Shown piece by piece: positions 35,289-43,613 of a DNA stretch of 64,000 nt. The position numbers and the translations under genes are program-made. Below the pieces are notes generated by a model, which did no database searches, was not told where the DNA came from, and saw only the letters and a program-made list of their open reading frames with translations. This stretch comes from Actinomycetota bacterium (GTDB lineage Bacteria; Actinomycetota; Actinomycetes; Actinomycetales; Dermatophilaceae), in NCBI GenBank assembly GCA_020161845.1, contig JAIUNK010000004.1:62001-126000 (forward strand). Direction: 5' to 3'. Positions within the stretch are counted from its first letter, which is position 1; every line of letters starts with the position of its first letter.

Positions 35289-36419
35289 TCAACCCCGGCC
35301 GGGCTCGCCCGGACGGTCAGTGTCGGCGCCGCTCGGGTCGGTGCCGCTCGGGTCGTCGACTCCCGGTTCGGTTACCTCCAAGGCCGCGGCCGGCGCCGCG
35401 GATCCACCCTGGTAGATCCGGTCGTCGCGGGTCGGCCCGGCCGGCCAGACGTGCACTGCAGGGTCGGGTAGCACCGGCGCGGGCGGCGTGTCCGGGTCGC
35501 CGACCTCGACGTCGAGGCGGCGCAACGCATGCGTTGCTGCGGCCGTGGCCTGCCGGTCCCGAGCCGACGTGGCGACCAGGAAATCCTCGAGCAGGCGCAA
35601 CTCCGCGACGAGCCCGGCGCGCCACGCGATGTCCGGATCGGGGTGCTCGATGCGACTCATCGCGTAGGCCTCCAGCACCGTATCCACGGCCTGCGTGGAC
35701 GCGCCGGAGACCAGCGCCGCGAAGTCCTCAGCAGGATCGCCGACCTTGGCGTCCTCCCAGCCCAGGACGCCGCGCACCCGCCCGCTGGCGATGTCGTCCG
35801 GGGCCTCGAACTCGACCAGCACGTCGGCGGCCTCGAGCCGCCCGTGGGTCGGCGTCGGCGCGAACCGCCACCGCGAGACGTCGTCGAGGAGCCGCTCCCA
35901 GCGCGCCAGCAGGCCGACCGGCACGACGCCGGACGCGGCGCCCCGGTCGAGGTTGACCAGGTGGCGGCGACGGCACTCATCGGCGGTATAACCGGGGAGC
36001 GCAGCCTCCTCGAAGAGCCGACGATCCACGTTGTGCACGCTCGCGATGGCCCGGCCGAGCTCGCCGGCCAGACCGGGCCCGCCCGGCAGCCCCGCGAACG
36101 CGAGCGGGGACCCGTTGATCAGCGGATAGACCATGGCCCGCCGCCCGTCGCGCAGGGCGGCGAAACCTTTGGGCGCCGGCACGGCAAACGCCACCCGCCG
36201 CGTCAGCAGCCCGAGCAGGGTGACCGAACCCTCCTGCTGCCCACCCGCCACGGCGTCCACCGGCAGGCGCGCGACCCAGCGCCGATGCTCCGGATCCTGC
36301 ACGACGGCCACGGTGAACCGGTCGCCGGGACGGTCCGCGAGCAGCTCGACGCGGGCCGGCCGCAGCCCCGGGACGGCGGCGCTCGCGAGGGCGGCCAGCA
36401 CCAGAGCGTCGGAGTTCAC
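35289..36419 (-). CDS. Aminoglycoside/macrolide phosphotransferase-fold protein with lost catalytic residues
   Basis: A 376-residue protein with the bilobal APH kinase fold. The N-lobe has a RWVARLPV strand and the VYPLINGSPL hinge region. The catalytic loop reads THGRLEAADVLVEFE (191-205), where the usual HGDLxxxN would have Asp instead of Arg194 and Asn instead of Asp199. The metal motif reads VLGWEDAKVGDPAEDF (218-233), where Gly replaces the Asp of IDWxxA. It probably cannot phosphorylate as a normal APH. The C-terminal 70 residues are disordered and acidic. It diverges from nudC. The GTG start is at 36419. Confidence 0.8.
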   Translation of the reverse strand: MNSDALVLAALASAAVPGLRPARVELLADRPGDRFTVAVVQDPEHRRWVARLPVDAVAGGQQEGSVTLLGLLTRRVAFAVPAPKGFAALRDGRRAMVYPLINGSPLAFAGLPGGPGLAGELGRAIASVHNVDRRLFEEAALPGYTADECRRRHLVNLDRGAASGVVPVGLLARWERLLDDVSRWRFAPTPTHGRLEAADVLVEFEAPDDIASGRVRGVLGWEDAKVGDPAEDFAALVSGASTQAVDTVLEAYAMSRIEHPDPDIAWRAGLVAELRLLEDFLVATSARDRQATAAATHALRRLDVEVGDPDTPPAPVLPDPAVHVWPAGPTRDDRIYQGGSAAPAAALEVTEPGVDDPSGTDPSGADTDRPGEPGRG

Positions 36420-36509
36420 GGCCCCACCGTACGGCCTTCGCGTCCGCCGCGGTGCGCGATCCCCCGGCCGCCCTCGCCGGCTCCGGGGCGGGTGCCTACC
36501 CTGACAGCT

Positions 36510-37448
36510 ATGTCCGCTGACGCCGCTGAAACCCGCCGTCCGCTGGACCGTCGCGCCGACGAACGGCGTACCGAGGATCTGCTGGCCAGCATCCTGGCGG
36601 ACCCGGCCACGCGCGTGCTCGACCTGGCCCTGGACCGCCTTCCCGCCGTCGCCGGCCCAGGTCCTGGCCGCACGCAGCGGCTGGCGTGGCGGCCCGCCAC
36701 GGACCTCGACGCCCGCAGCCCGGCGCCCTACGCCTTCCTGGGACGTGACGAGGCCGGCACGGCGTACGCCGCGGCCATGCACCCCGCGGCGCCGCCCGAT
36801 GCGGACTGGGCCGGGCTGCGCGAGATCGGCGCCTGGCTCGACGAGCGGGATCAGGAGGCCGCGATGACGGCCGTCGGGCTGGCGCGGTGGCACGCCCGCA
36901 ACGGTCACTGCCCCGGCTGCGGCACGGCGACCGGGCTCACCGCCGCGGGGTGGGCACGGCGGTGCCCGGCGGAAGGCACCGAGCACTTCCCGCGGACCGA
37001 TCCGGCCGTCATCGTCGCCGTCGTCGACCCGGCGGACCGGCTGCTCCTGGCTCGCGGACCGACGTTCACCCAGGGCTGGGCGTCGGTGCTCGCCGGGTTC
37101 GTGGAACCGGGGGAGACGTTGGAGGGCGCGGTCGTGCGGGAGATGGCCGAGGAGGTCGGGTTGACGGTGACGGAGGTGACGTACGTCGGGAGCCAGCCCT
37201 GGCCCTTCCCCGCCTCGATCATGCTCGGATTCACCGCCCGGGCCACGAGCGCGGCGCTGAATCTCGACCCCGACGAGATCGCCGAAGCACGGTGGTACCA
37301 CCGTGCAGAGCTCGCCGCCGACCTCGCGGCCGGGCGGTTGGGCATCCCCGGACGGCTGTCGATCGCGCGGCGGTTGATCGAAGGATGGTACGGCGGGCCG
37401 TTGCGGCAGCGTCGTGAGGTCGGCACGATCCGCACCGACGCGGGCTGA
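36510..37448 (+). CDS. nudC: NADH pyrophosphatase NudC
   Basis: A 312-residue Nudix hydrolase that splits NAD(H) into NMN(H) and AMP and can remove NAD caps from RNA. The zinc motif is CPGCGTATGLTAAGWARRC near residue 132, the Nudix box is GFVEPGETLEGAVVREMAEEV near 195, and the NudC-specific SQPWPFPAS follows near 228. The start ATG at 36510 is the first in frame after the divergent gene. It lies in the NudC-mycoredoxin-UvrD2-WhiB7 order seen in mycobacteria. Confidence 0.94.
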   Translation: MSADAAETRRPLDRRADERRTEDLLASILADPATRVLDLALDRLPAVAGPGPGRTQRLAWRPATDLDARSPAPYAFLGRDEAGTAYAAAMHPAAPPDADWAGLREIGAWLDERDQEAAMTAVGLARWHARNGHCPGCGTATGLTAAGWARRCPAEGTEHFPRTDPAVIVAVVDPADRLLLARGPTFTQGWASVLAGFVEPGETLEGAVVREMAEEVGLTVTEVTYVGSQPWPFPASIMLGFTARATSAALNLDPDEIAEARWYHRAELAADLAAGRLGIPGRLSIARRLIEGWYGGPLRQRREVGTIRTDAG

Positions 37449-37473
37449 GCCGCGACGCGCGCGGCCGGCTCGT

Positions 37474-37734
37474 TCAGGCCAGGCGGGCCGCGACCTGCGC
37501 GACCGCGGGATTGGTCAGGGTGGTGCCGTCGGCGAACAGCACCGTGGGCACGACCCGGTTGCCGCCGTTGACGCTCTCGACATATCGGGCCGCAGCCGGG
37601 TCGGTGTCCACGTCCACCACGTCGTGCTCGATGCCGGCCTCCTGCAGCCCCAGCCGCAACCGGTGACAGTAGGGGCACCAGGTGGTGGCGTAGACGACGA
37701 CGGTGCCGGGTGCGGGGGCGTGCGGGGCGGCCAT
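37474..37734 (-). CDS. mrx1: Mycoredoxin (glutaredoxin-like)
   Basis: An 86-residue thioredoxin-fold protein with TTWCPYC (Cys20 and Cys23), the RVVPTVLFADG cis-Pro segment and a C-terminal TNPAVAQVAARL helix. This matches mycoredoxin-1, which reduces mycothiol-mixed disulfides, so mycothiol is expected in this organism. It converges with nudC and diverges from uvrD2 (86 bases apart), as in M. tuberculosis Rv3198A. Confidence 0.93.
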   Translation of the reverse strand: MAAPHAPAPGTVVVYATTWCPYCHRLRLGLQEAGIEHDVVDVDTDPAAARYVESVNGGNRVVPTVLFADGTTLTNPAVAQVAARLA

Positions 37735-37819
37735 GAAGCCCAGTCTGCCGCAGCCCAGCGGGCTGCCCCGGTTGCTGCGGGTCAGGCGCTGTCGGTGGCG
37801 TCTGGGAGGATGCCAGGCG

Positions 37820-40156
37820 ATGGACGAGGGGACACCGAGAATGGACGACGGGACAGCGGGGCGCGGGCGATTCGACGGCGTCGGCGGTGGTGCGCCGATC
37901 CGCGACGCCGATGCGGTGCTGGCCGGGCTCGACCCCCAGCAGCGCGAGGTCGCCCGTTCGCCGCTGGGTCCCATGTGCGTCCTGGCCGGCGCGGGCACAG
38001 GCAAGACTCGGGCGATCACCCACCGCATCGCCTACGGCGTGCATTCCGGGGCCTACCAGCCCGGTCGGGTCCTCGCGGTGACGTTCACCGCGCGGGCCGC
38101 GGGGGAGATGCGCACCCGGCTGCGGGGGTTGGGTGTCGGTGGGGTGCAGGCGCGCACCTTTCACGCCGCGGCGCTGCGCCAGCTCAGCTTCTTCTGGCCC
38201 CGCACCATCGGCGGTGCCCCGCCGCGGCTGCAGCCCGCCAAGGCGGGGCTTGTCGCCCGGGCGGGCTCCCGGCTCGGGCTGGAGCTGGACCGCGCCGCCG
38301 TCCGAGACCTGGCGGCCGAGGTGGAGTGGGCCAAGGTCAGCGGGCTCACGCCGGAGACCTACGCCGCAGCGGCGCGGACTGCGCAGCGCGATCCCGCCGG
38401 GCTGGACCCCACGGCGATGGCGCGGCTGCTCGACGCCTACGAGACGGTCAAGACCGGCGAGGGGGTCATCGACTTCGAGGACGTCCTGCTCATCATGTGC
38501 GGGATCCTCGCCGACCGCCCCGATGTGGCCGGGCAGGTCCGAGAGCAATACCGGCACTTCGTCGTCGACGAATACCAGGACGTCAACGCCGTGCAGCAGC
38601 GGCTGCTGGAGCTCTGGCTCGGCGACCGCGAGGACGTCTGCGTCGTCGGCGACCCCAGCCAGACCATCTACACGTTCACCGGCGCCACGCCGCGGCATCT
38701 GCTGGAGTTTCCGCGTCGGCACCCGGCGGCGCAGGTGGTGCGACTGGTGCGCAACTATCGCTCGACCCCGCAGGTCGTGGGGCTGGCCAACCTGGTGCTG
38801 CGGCAGCAGCGCGCCGCGCTGCCCGGGGCGCCCGAGCCGCTGCACCTGCAGGCCCAGGCGGCGCCGGGTCCGGTGCCCGTGCTCACGGCGTACGACGACG
38901 AGGACGCGGAGGCGGCCGGCGTCGCGACGGCGATCGGCGCCCTGGTCGCGTCCGGGACGCCGGCCAGCGAGATCGCGGTCCTGTTCCGCACCAACGGCCA
39001 GTCCGCGGGGTTCGAGGCCGCGCTGGCGGCGGCCGGCATCCCCTACCTGATTCGCGGCGGGGAACGGTTCTTCCAACGCGAGGAAGTGCGCCAGGCCCGC
39101 GACCTGCTGCGGGCGGCGGCCCTGTCGGACGACGGCAGCGTCCCGCTGCCGGACCTGACCCGCGATGTGGTGGCCGGGATGGGCTGGCTGCCAACCCCGC
39201 CGGCCTCCGGCGGGGCGGTGCGGGAGAAATGGGAATCGGTGGCGGCCCTGGTCCGGCTCGCGGACGACCTCGCCGTCGCGGCGCCGCAGGCCCGGCTCCG
39301 CGACCTCGTCGGGGAACTCGCCGAGCGGGCCGCCGCGCAGCACGCGCCCACCGTCGCAGGCGTCACGTTGGCCTCGCTGCACGCCGCCAAGGGTCTGGAG
39401 TGGGACGTGGTGTTCCTCGTCGGCTGCAGCGACGGCTACCTGCCGATCACGATGGCCGAGGGCCCCGACGCGATCGAGGAAGAGCGTCGGCTCATGTATG
39501 TGGGCCTCACCCGCGCCCGCCGCGAACTGCGGCTGACCTGGGCCGGGGCGCGTCAGGCCGGGGGCCGGGCCACTCGGCGACCGTCGCGCTTCCTGGACGG
39601 CGCCGCCGCGGTGTTGGGCGAGGGGGCCCGCTCCCAGCCGAAGACCCGGGGCGGAAGCGGGGGTGAGCGGGGTCGGTCCGGCTCGCGCGGCCCGGCCAAG
39701 CCGTTGCCCTGCCGCACCTGTGGCGTCGAGCTGACGACGGCGGCGGCCCGCAAGATCGGGCGGTGTGCGGACTGCCCCCCGACGTACGACGAGGCGACCT
39801 TCGAGCGGCTGCGCGCCTGGCGGCTCGAGGTCGCCCAGCGGGACCGGGTCCCGGCGTACGTCGTGTTCACCGACGCCACCCTGGTCGCCATCGCCGAGTC
39901 CGAACCGGCGGACCAGGCCGCGCTCGGGCGCATCTCGGGGGTCGGGGCGCGCAAGCTGGAGCGGTACGGCGCCGCGGTGCTCGCCCTCGTCGGCGGCGCC
40001 GCGGTCGCGGATCTGCTCGCCGAGCCGACGGAAGCGACCGAGCGAACAGGCGCGACCGAGCCGACGGAGGCGACCGAGCGAACAGGCGCGACCGAGCCGA
40101 CGGAGGCGACCGAGCCCGCTCTGCGCGGGTCCGGCGAATCCGCTGGTCAAAAATAG
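37820..40156 (+). CDS. uvrD2: ATP-dependent DNA helicase UvrD2
   Basis: A 778-residue SF1A helicase. Walker A is LAGAGTGKTRAI near residue 55, motif II FVVDEYQDVNAVQQ near 248, motif III GDPSQTIYTFTGA, and late motifs LASLHAAKGLEWDVVF and YVGLTRARRELRL. After the motor come a tetracysteine CRTCGVELTTAAARKIGRC segment near residue 632 and an HRDC domain (FERLRAWRLEVAQ to ISGVGARKLERYG), the layout of mycobacterial UvrD2. The end holds 12-residue Thr/Glu repeats. The start may be ATG 37820 or 37841. Confidence 0.94.
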   Translation: MDEGTPRMDDGTAGRGRFDGVGGGAPIRDADAVLAGLDPQQREVARSPLGPMCVLAGAGTGKTRAITHRIAYGVHSGAYQPGRVLAVTFTARAAGEMRTRLRGLGVGGVQARTFHAAALRQLSFFWPRTIGGAPPRLQPAKAGLVARAGSRLGLELDRAAVRDLAAEVEWAKVSGLTPETYAAAARTAQRDPAGLDPTAMARLLDAYETVKTGEGVIDFEDVLLIMCGILADRPDVAGQVREQYRHFVVDEYQDVNAVQQRLLELWLGDREDVCVVGDPSQTIYTFTGATPRHLLEFPRRHPAAQVVRLVRNYRSTPQVVGLANLVLRQQRAALPGAPEPLHLQAQAAPGPVPVLTAYDDEDAEAAGVATAIGALVASGTPASEIAVLFRTNGQSAGFEAALAAAGIPYLIRGGERFFQREEVRQARDLLRAAALSDDGSVPLPDLTRDVVAGMGWLPTPPASGGAVREKWESVAALVRLADDLAVAAPQARLRDLVGELAERAAAQHAPTVAGVTLASLHAAKGLEWDVVFLVGCSDGYLPITMAEGPDAIEEERRLMYVGLTRARRELRLTWAGARQAGGRATRRPSRFLDGAAAVLGEGARSQPKTRGGSGGERGRSGSRGPAKPLPCRTCGVELTTAAARKIGRCADCPPTYDEATFERLRAWRLEVAQRDRVPAYVVFTDATLVAIAESEPADQAALGRISGVGARKLERYGAAVLALVGGAAVADLLAEPTEATERTGATEPTEATERTGATEPTEATEPALRGSGESAGQK
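40022..40114. repeat. 36-bp coding tandem repeat at the uvrD2 3' end
   Basis: Two full units (40022-40057, 40058-40093) and a 21-base third copy, coding for EPTEATERTGAT. The units differ at one base. It forms a polar, disordered tail after the HRDC domain. Confidence 0.88.
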
Positions 40157-40187
40157 TTTGGCGGTTCTCCGGGGCTGCCTTTACCCT
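40147..40187 (+). promoter_or_regulatory. Probable whiB7 promoter with AT-rich WhiB7 box
   Basis: TTGGCG (40158-40163) and TACCCT (40182-40187) are spaced by 18 bases, suiting a SigA promoter. The run TCAAAAATAGT (40147-40157) touches the -35 element. In mycobacteria WhiB7 binds an AT-rich stretch just upstream of the -35 through its AT-hook and activates its own promoter with SigA; the arrangement here fits that. The predicted start leaves a leader of nearly 400 bases before whiB7. Confidence 0.65.
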
Positions 40188-40250
40188 GGATCCAGTCTGG
40201 TGGACCGCTCCTGGTCCACGCGCGCATACGTCGGGAAGGAGGGCGCAGTC

Positions 40251-40475
40251 ATGGCGAGCACAATCTTTGCGAACTCCGGTGTGACCCTGACCCCCGCCGT
40301 CCTCACGGGGTATGGCGCAGCCATCGGCATGATTTCCGGCGCTCTCGGCTCCGAGGCCGAACTGTGCCCGGGCGATGCCCGTCGTGGCCGCGTGGCCACC
40401 GCTGTCGTCTCCGGTGACGACGCCCTTTTCCACCTCCCGTCCAGCGTGCGCGACCGCGGAGAGCCCATGAACTGA
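40251..40475 (+). CDS. Leader ORF upstream of whiB7
   Basis: A 74-codon frame with a very strong ribosome binding site (GGAAGGAGG), starting MASTIFANSGVTLTPAV and ending in TGA at 473-475 past 40 kb, 20 bases before a terminator-like hairpin. I do not recognise the peptide. Its place between the probable whiB7 promoter and whiB7 matches the upstream ORFs reported in whiB7/wblC leaders, where ribosome stalling by antibiotics releases transcription. It is longer than the leader peptides I recall, so it could also encode an independent small protein. Confidence 0.65.
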   Translation: MASTIFANSGVTLTPAVLTGYGAAIGMISGALGSEAELCPGDARRGRVATAVVSGDDALFHLPSSVRDRGEPMN

Positions 40476-40494
40476 TCTTTGATCGGGCTCTTAC

Positions 40495-40557
40495 GGCCGC
40501 GGCACCCAGACGGGTCCCGCGGCCTCTTTGTTGCTCACGAGGCGCCGGTCGCGGGAC
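40495..40557 (+). promoter_or_regulatory. Attenuator: terminator and competing hairpin before whiB7
   Basis: GGCCGCGG (40495-40502) pairs with CCGCGGCC (40517-40524), followed by TCTTTGTT (40525-40532): a Rho-independent terminator. The overlapping GTCCCGCG (40514-40521) can instead pair with CGCGGGAC (40550-40557), which would break the terminator. Such mutually exclusive stems, 20 bases after a leader ORF, fit transcription attenuation controlled by translation of the leader. Confidence 0.7.
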
Positions 40558-40584
40558 GAGCACCAGACCAGGAGCACCACCCTC

Positions 40585-40878
40585 ATGAGCATCATGGCCA
40601 CCCGCCAGGATTCCCGGAGCGAGCGCCAGCTCGACCAGCCCCCGATGCTGCCCTGCCAGGTCGACGACGGCCGGCTGTGGTTCGCCGAACATCCGGACGA
40701 CGTCGAAGCCGCCAAGGCCGCGTGCCTGACCTGCCCGCTCCAGCAGGAATGCCTGCAAGGCGCGCTGGAGCGCGCTGAGCCGTGGGGCGTCTGGGGCGGA
40801 CAGCTGTTCATCGCGGGGGAGATCGTCGCCCGCAAGCGTCCGCGCGGTCGACCTCGCAAGGACAGCGTTGCGGCGTGA
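40585..40878 (+). CDS. whiB7: WhiB7 transcriptional regulator
   Basis: A 97-residue WhiB protein. The four Fe-S ligands are Cys24, Cys47, Cys50 and Cys56; GVWGG is at 68-72; a C-terminal AT-hook KRPRGRPRK (84-92) marks the WhiB7 branch. WhiB7 binds SigA and switches on intrinsic resistance genes after ribosome-targeting antibiotics. GGAGC 10 bases before the ATG is the ribosome binding site. It follows uvrD2 on the same strand, as in relatives, and its leader carries an attenuator. Targets probably include transporters elsewhere. Confidence 0.95.
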   Translation: MSIMATRQDSRSERQLDQPPMLPCQVDDGRLWFAEHPDDVEAAKAACLTCPLQQECLQGALERAEPWGVWGGQLFIAGEIVARKRPRGRPRKDSVAA

Positions 40879-41051
40879 GGCGGGACCGGACCGGTCCCGC
40901 CTCACCGCCGGCACGCCGCAAGCTGGAGCCCGGCATCGAAGTCTTCAGACCCGTGGGGAGATTCGCCGCCGCCCCAAGTTGGTCACTCGTCCGAGTGAGT
41001 GCGAATTGTCGTCAACCACCGGACTTTCGTCAAGCGTTTTGGGCAGCAAAT

Positions 41052-41081
41052 TTGTCTTCTCTTTACCGTAGAGGTACGGTA
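41052..41081 (+). promoter_or_regulatory. Promoter with overlapping inverted repeat
   Basis: TTGTCT (41052-41057) and TACGGT (41075-41080) are 17 bases apart. The -10 lies in a perfect inverted repeat TACCGT-N6-ACGGTA (41064-41081), a likely operator. It serves the 54-residue gene at 41159, whose leader would be about 70 bases. AT-rich sequence (AGCAAAT) abuts the -35, so WhiB7 control is possible but unproven. Confidence 0.55.
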
Positions 41082-41158
41082 GAGGCATCCACCTGGTGCC
41101 CCTCCCCAGTCCGACTGGGTCGATTCCGCACGCCCCGATGCCCATGGAAGGGACTTTG

Positions 41159-41323
41159 ATGTCCAAGAACGCCTCCCTGCTGACCCTCGACCGTCTTCGT
41201 CTGGCCGTCTCCCGCGTGGAGAACGCGAAGAAGCGCAGCTTGACGCTTGACGACCAGGATGTCGCGACCGTCGACAACGTCTTCCAGGCCACGATCCGCC
41301 GCGATGTGATGGGGCTGCGCTAA
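41159..41323 (+). CDS. Small uncharacterised protein, 54 residues
   Basis: A short frame starting MSKNASLLTLDRLRLAVSRV and ending FQATIRRDVMGLR, predicted largely helical and charged. The ATG at 41159 is preceded by GGAAGGGAC; an ATG seven codons upstream is an alternative. A good promoter with an inverted repeat lies 80 bases upstream, and a hairpin follows the stop, so this is an independent small gene. I do not recognise the family. Its position between whiB7 and the ABC1 kinase gene suggests a stress link. Confidence 0.65.
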   Translation: MSKNASLLTLDRLRLAVSRVENAKKRSLTLDDQDVATVDNVFQATIRRDVMGLR

Positions 41324-41360
41324 GCCACACCACTCCGCCCCGCGCGTGCGCGTGAGGTCG

Positions 41361-41394
41361 CCCCGGCCCGCGCGTCCGCGTCAGCGGGCCGGGC
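41361..41394. terminator. GC-rich hairpin between convergent genes
   Basis: CCGGCCCGC (41363-41371) pairs with GCGGGCCGG (41384-41392). It lies between the 54-residue gene and the end of the minus-strand ABC1 gene (stop at 41381-41383), where a shared terminator is expected. No T-run follows on either strand. Confidence 0.45.
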
Positions 41395-42769
41395 GGCGGC
41401 CGGGGGAGCGGCGCTCGTCGGCGGGAATCAGCTCATCGGAAGCGACCCGCACGTCCCACTCGGGATCCAGCGACGGCAGCCAGCTATAGGCGATCTCCGC
41501 CGCCGGGACCGTCCCGCCGAGCTGGCACAACACCCCGAGTCCGCCCGCCCAGACGCGGTGGATCAACAGGTATTCCGGCGGCAGGTTGAGCCGTAGCCCC
41601 AGCCCGAAATGCTCTTGTCGCGGGTCGCGGAGCCGCTCGGCCTGGCCGCCCATCCACTGCCGAGTGAACGTGAAGCTGTCTTGAGCAATGGGTTCGGTGA
41701 ACGGGCGCAGGAAATCCAACAGCGCCTCGGCGTCCACGTCCACCCCACGGCGGACGAAGCCCTCCCGGCTCAGCACGTCCAGGACCCCGCCGGCGTCCTC
41801 CTCGACGGCATAGCGCAACGCCTGCCCGATCGCGGTCGGCAGCCCGTCGGGCAGCACCGCCACGGCGCCGAAGTCCATCACGCCCAGCCGTCCGTCGGGC
41901 AGGATGCGGAAGTTGCCGGGATGCGGATCGGCGTGCAGCAACCGGGCCAGCTGCGGACCCGAGAACAGGAACTCCAGGTAGCGATCCGAGGCGTGGTCGC
42001 GCTCGCTCGGCGTACCGTTCGTCACGACGTCCCCCAACGGGCGTCCACCGACCCACTCGCTGACCAACACGGTGTTCTGCTGGAACACGACGTCGGGCGC
42101 ACACACGCTCTCGTCGTCCGCGAAGACCCGGGCGAAGACGCGCTGGCGCCGGGCCTCCAACGCGTAGTCCAATTCCTCCGCGAGCCGCCCCTCGAACTCG
42201 CGCACCAGCGGCCCCAGGTCGAGACCCGGGATCCAGCCGGCGGTCACCCGCAGCACCTGCGAGAGGCGGCGGAAGTCGCCGAGCAGGGCCACTCCCGCGC
42301 CCGGGTATTGCAGCTTGACCGCGACGTCGCGCCCGTCGTGCCAGACCCCGCGGTGCACCTGACCGATCGAGGCGGCCGCGACCGGGTGCATGTCGAACTC
42401 TGCGAAATTGCTGCGCCACCGCGCCCCGAGTTCGTCCGTGAGCAGCTTCTCGACGCTGCGGGTCGGCATCGGTGGCGCCGACTCCTGCAGCCGGTTCAGC
42501 GTTGCCCGGTAGGGCCCCACGAGATCTTCGGGTAGTGCCGGTTCGAGCACGGACAGGGCCTGACCGACCTTCATCGCGCCGCCCTTGAGCTCACCGAGCA
42601 CCTGGAAGAGCTGCTGCGCCGTCCGCTGCTGCAGCTCCAGGGCCACCTGTTCGGCGGGCTGGCCGCCGATGCGCTTGCCCACCCCGAGCGCCGCTCGGCC
42701 GGCCGCGGCCAGCGGCAGACCGGCGAGTTTGGCGGTGCGGGTGATGGCCCGCCGGGGCAGTTCGGTCAC
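41381..42769 (-). CDS. ABC1/UbiB-family atypical kinase
   Basis: A 462-residue AarF/UbiB-type atypical kinase. Family signatures are KVGQALSV (KxGQ, near residue 58), the Ala-rich AAASIGQVHRG loop near 121, the VKLQYPG strand with the ATP Lys, ADPHPGNFRI catalytic loop near 275 and VMDFGAVAVLP. These proteins act in lipid or quinone metabolism; Rv3197, the M. tuberculosis counterpart by position, has been linked to macrolide resistance and WhiB7. It starts on a GTG overlapping the stop of the ThiF-like gene by 4 bp, so both are one operon. Confidence 0.9.
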   Translation of the reverse strand: MTELPRRAITRTAKLAGLPLAAAGRAALGVGKRIGGQPAEQVALELQQRTAQQLFQVLGELKGGAMKVGQALSVLEPALPEDLVGPYRATLNRLQESAPPMPTRSVEKLLTDELGARWRSNFAEFDMHPVAAASIGQVHRGVWHDGRDVAVKLQYPGAGVALLGDFRRLSQVLRVTAGWIPGLDLGPLVREFEGRLAEELDYALEARRQRVFARVFADDESVCAPDVVFQQNTVLVSEWVGGRPLGDVVTNGTPSERDHASDRYLEFLFSGPQLARLLHADPHPGNFRILPDGRLGVMDFGAVAVLPDGLPTAIGQALRYAVEEDAGGVLDVLSREGFVRRGVDVDAEALLDFLRPFTEPIAQDSFTFTRQWMGGQAERLRDPRQEHFGLGLRLNLPPEYLLIHRVWAGGLGVLCQLGGTVPAAEIAYSWLPSLDPEWDVRVASDELIPADERRSPGRRPAR

Positions 42770-43374
42770 AGCCCCATTGTGACCCCGAGGTCGTGGCCGT
42801 CGCATCGCGGGTGCGGCGACCAGCTCCGCGGCACGATCCGCGGGTCGGGCGGGCGGATCTCGAAGCTGAGGTCGGGCAGGTAGCGCCGATGCAGCACGAG
42901 GTTGCGCGCGAGCATCGCCGTCACCCCGGCGCCGAGGGTGACCAGGACGTCGTCGGGGGTCCGTTCGTACGTCGTGAGCCGCCTCGCGCGATGCGCGGGC
43001 GGGGCGAGCCGCCAGGCGTCCTGGCGGTGCAGGGTCACGCAGCGCAGGCACGTCGAGCCCGGAACCACGACGGGTCCGATGCTGACGTGCCGTCGATCGT
43101 GCTCCACCAGGACGTGCGGGATGCCCAGGGCACGCCAGGTCGCCCAGCGCTCGGTGGCGGTGGCGTCGGGGCCCGACAGGACGACGAGGTCCGGGATCGC
43201 GTCTGGGTCGCCCGCCCGCAGCGCCAGATCCACACCGTCCGCGGCGGTCTGACCGATCTCCAAGCGCATTCCCGAGCGGTGCAGCAGCCCGGACAACACC
43301 GTGACCAGGCCGTCGCTGCCGTCGAGAACGACCAGGCCGGTGCTGCGTAGTGTCGAGGCTGGTGCGGAAGTCAT
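42766..43374 (-). CDS. ThiF/TOMM cyclodehydratase-like fragment protein
   Basis: A 202-residue protein resembling the carrier part of ThiF/YcaO-partner (TOMM leader-binding) proteins: VVVPGSTCLRCVTLHRQDAW is the characteristic CxxC segment, and a second Cys-containing HPRCDGH is at the end. It lacks the ATP-binding GxGGxG motif of an active ThiF, so it is probably a non-catalytic carrier or binding protein. No YcaO or precursor peptide gene is nearby. It is coupled by GTGA overlap to the ABC1 kinase gene downstream. Confidence 0.6.
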   Translation of the reverse strand: MTSAPASTLRSTGLVVLDGSDGLVTVLSGLLHRSGMRLEIGQTAADGVDLALRAGDPDAIPDLVVLSGPDATATERWATWRALGIPHVLVEHDRRHVSIGPVVVPGSTCLRCVTLHRQDAWRLAPPAHRARRLTTYERTPDDVLVTLGAGVTAMLARNLVLHRRYLPDLSFEIRPPDPRIVPRSWSPHPRCDGHDLGVTMGL

Positions 43375-43613
43375 GAGGGTGGGTCCTTCGAGGCGCCGGA
43401 CGGAACCCGGCCAGTCTGCCGCGCGCGATCGCCCGCATCGTCGTCATCCACAGGGTCGACCCCGACAGGTTGGGGTGTGGACGCGCGCATCGCGTCGTCG
43501 GTGCCGGCGGGCCTGGCGGAAACGGGGGCTGCGCGACGGGGGGTGCGCGACGGGGGCGGCCCGGCACTGATGCCGAACCGCCCCCGACCGTGCTGCGAGG
43601 GACGCGCCTGGTG

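Noticed and set aside
40479-40778. 99-codon frame across the whiB7 attenuator and whiB7
   Set aside because: Out of frame with whiB7 and overlapping the hairpins; composition is that of a shadow.
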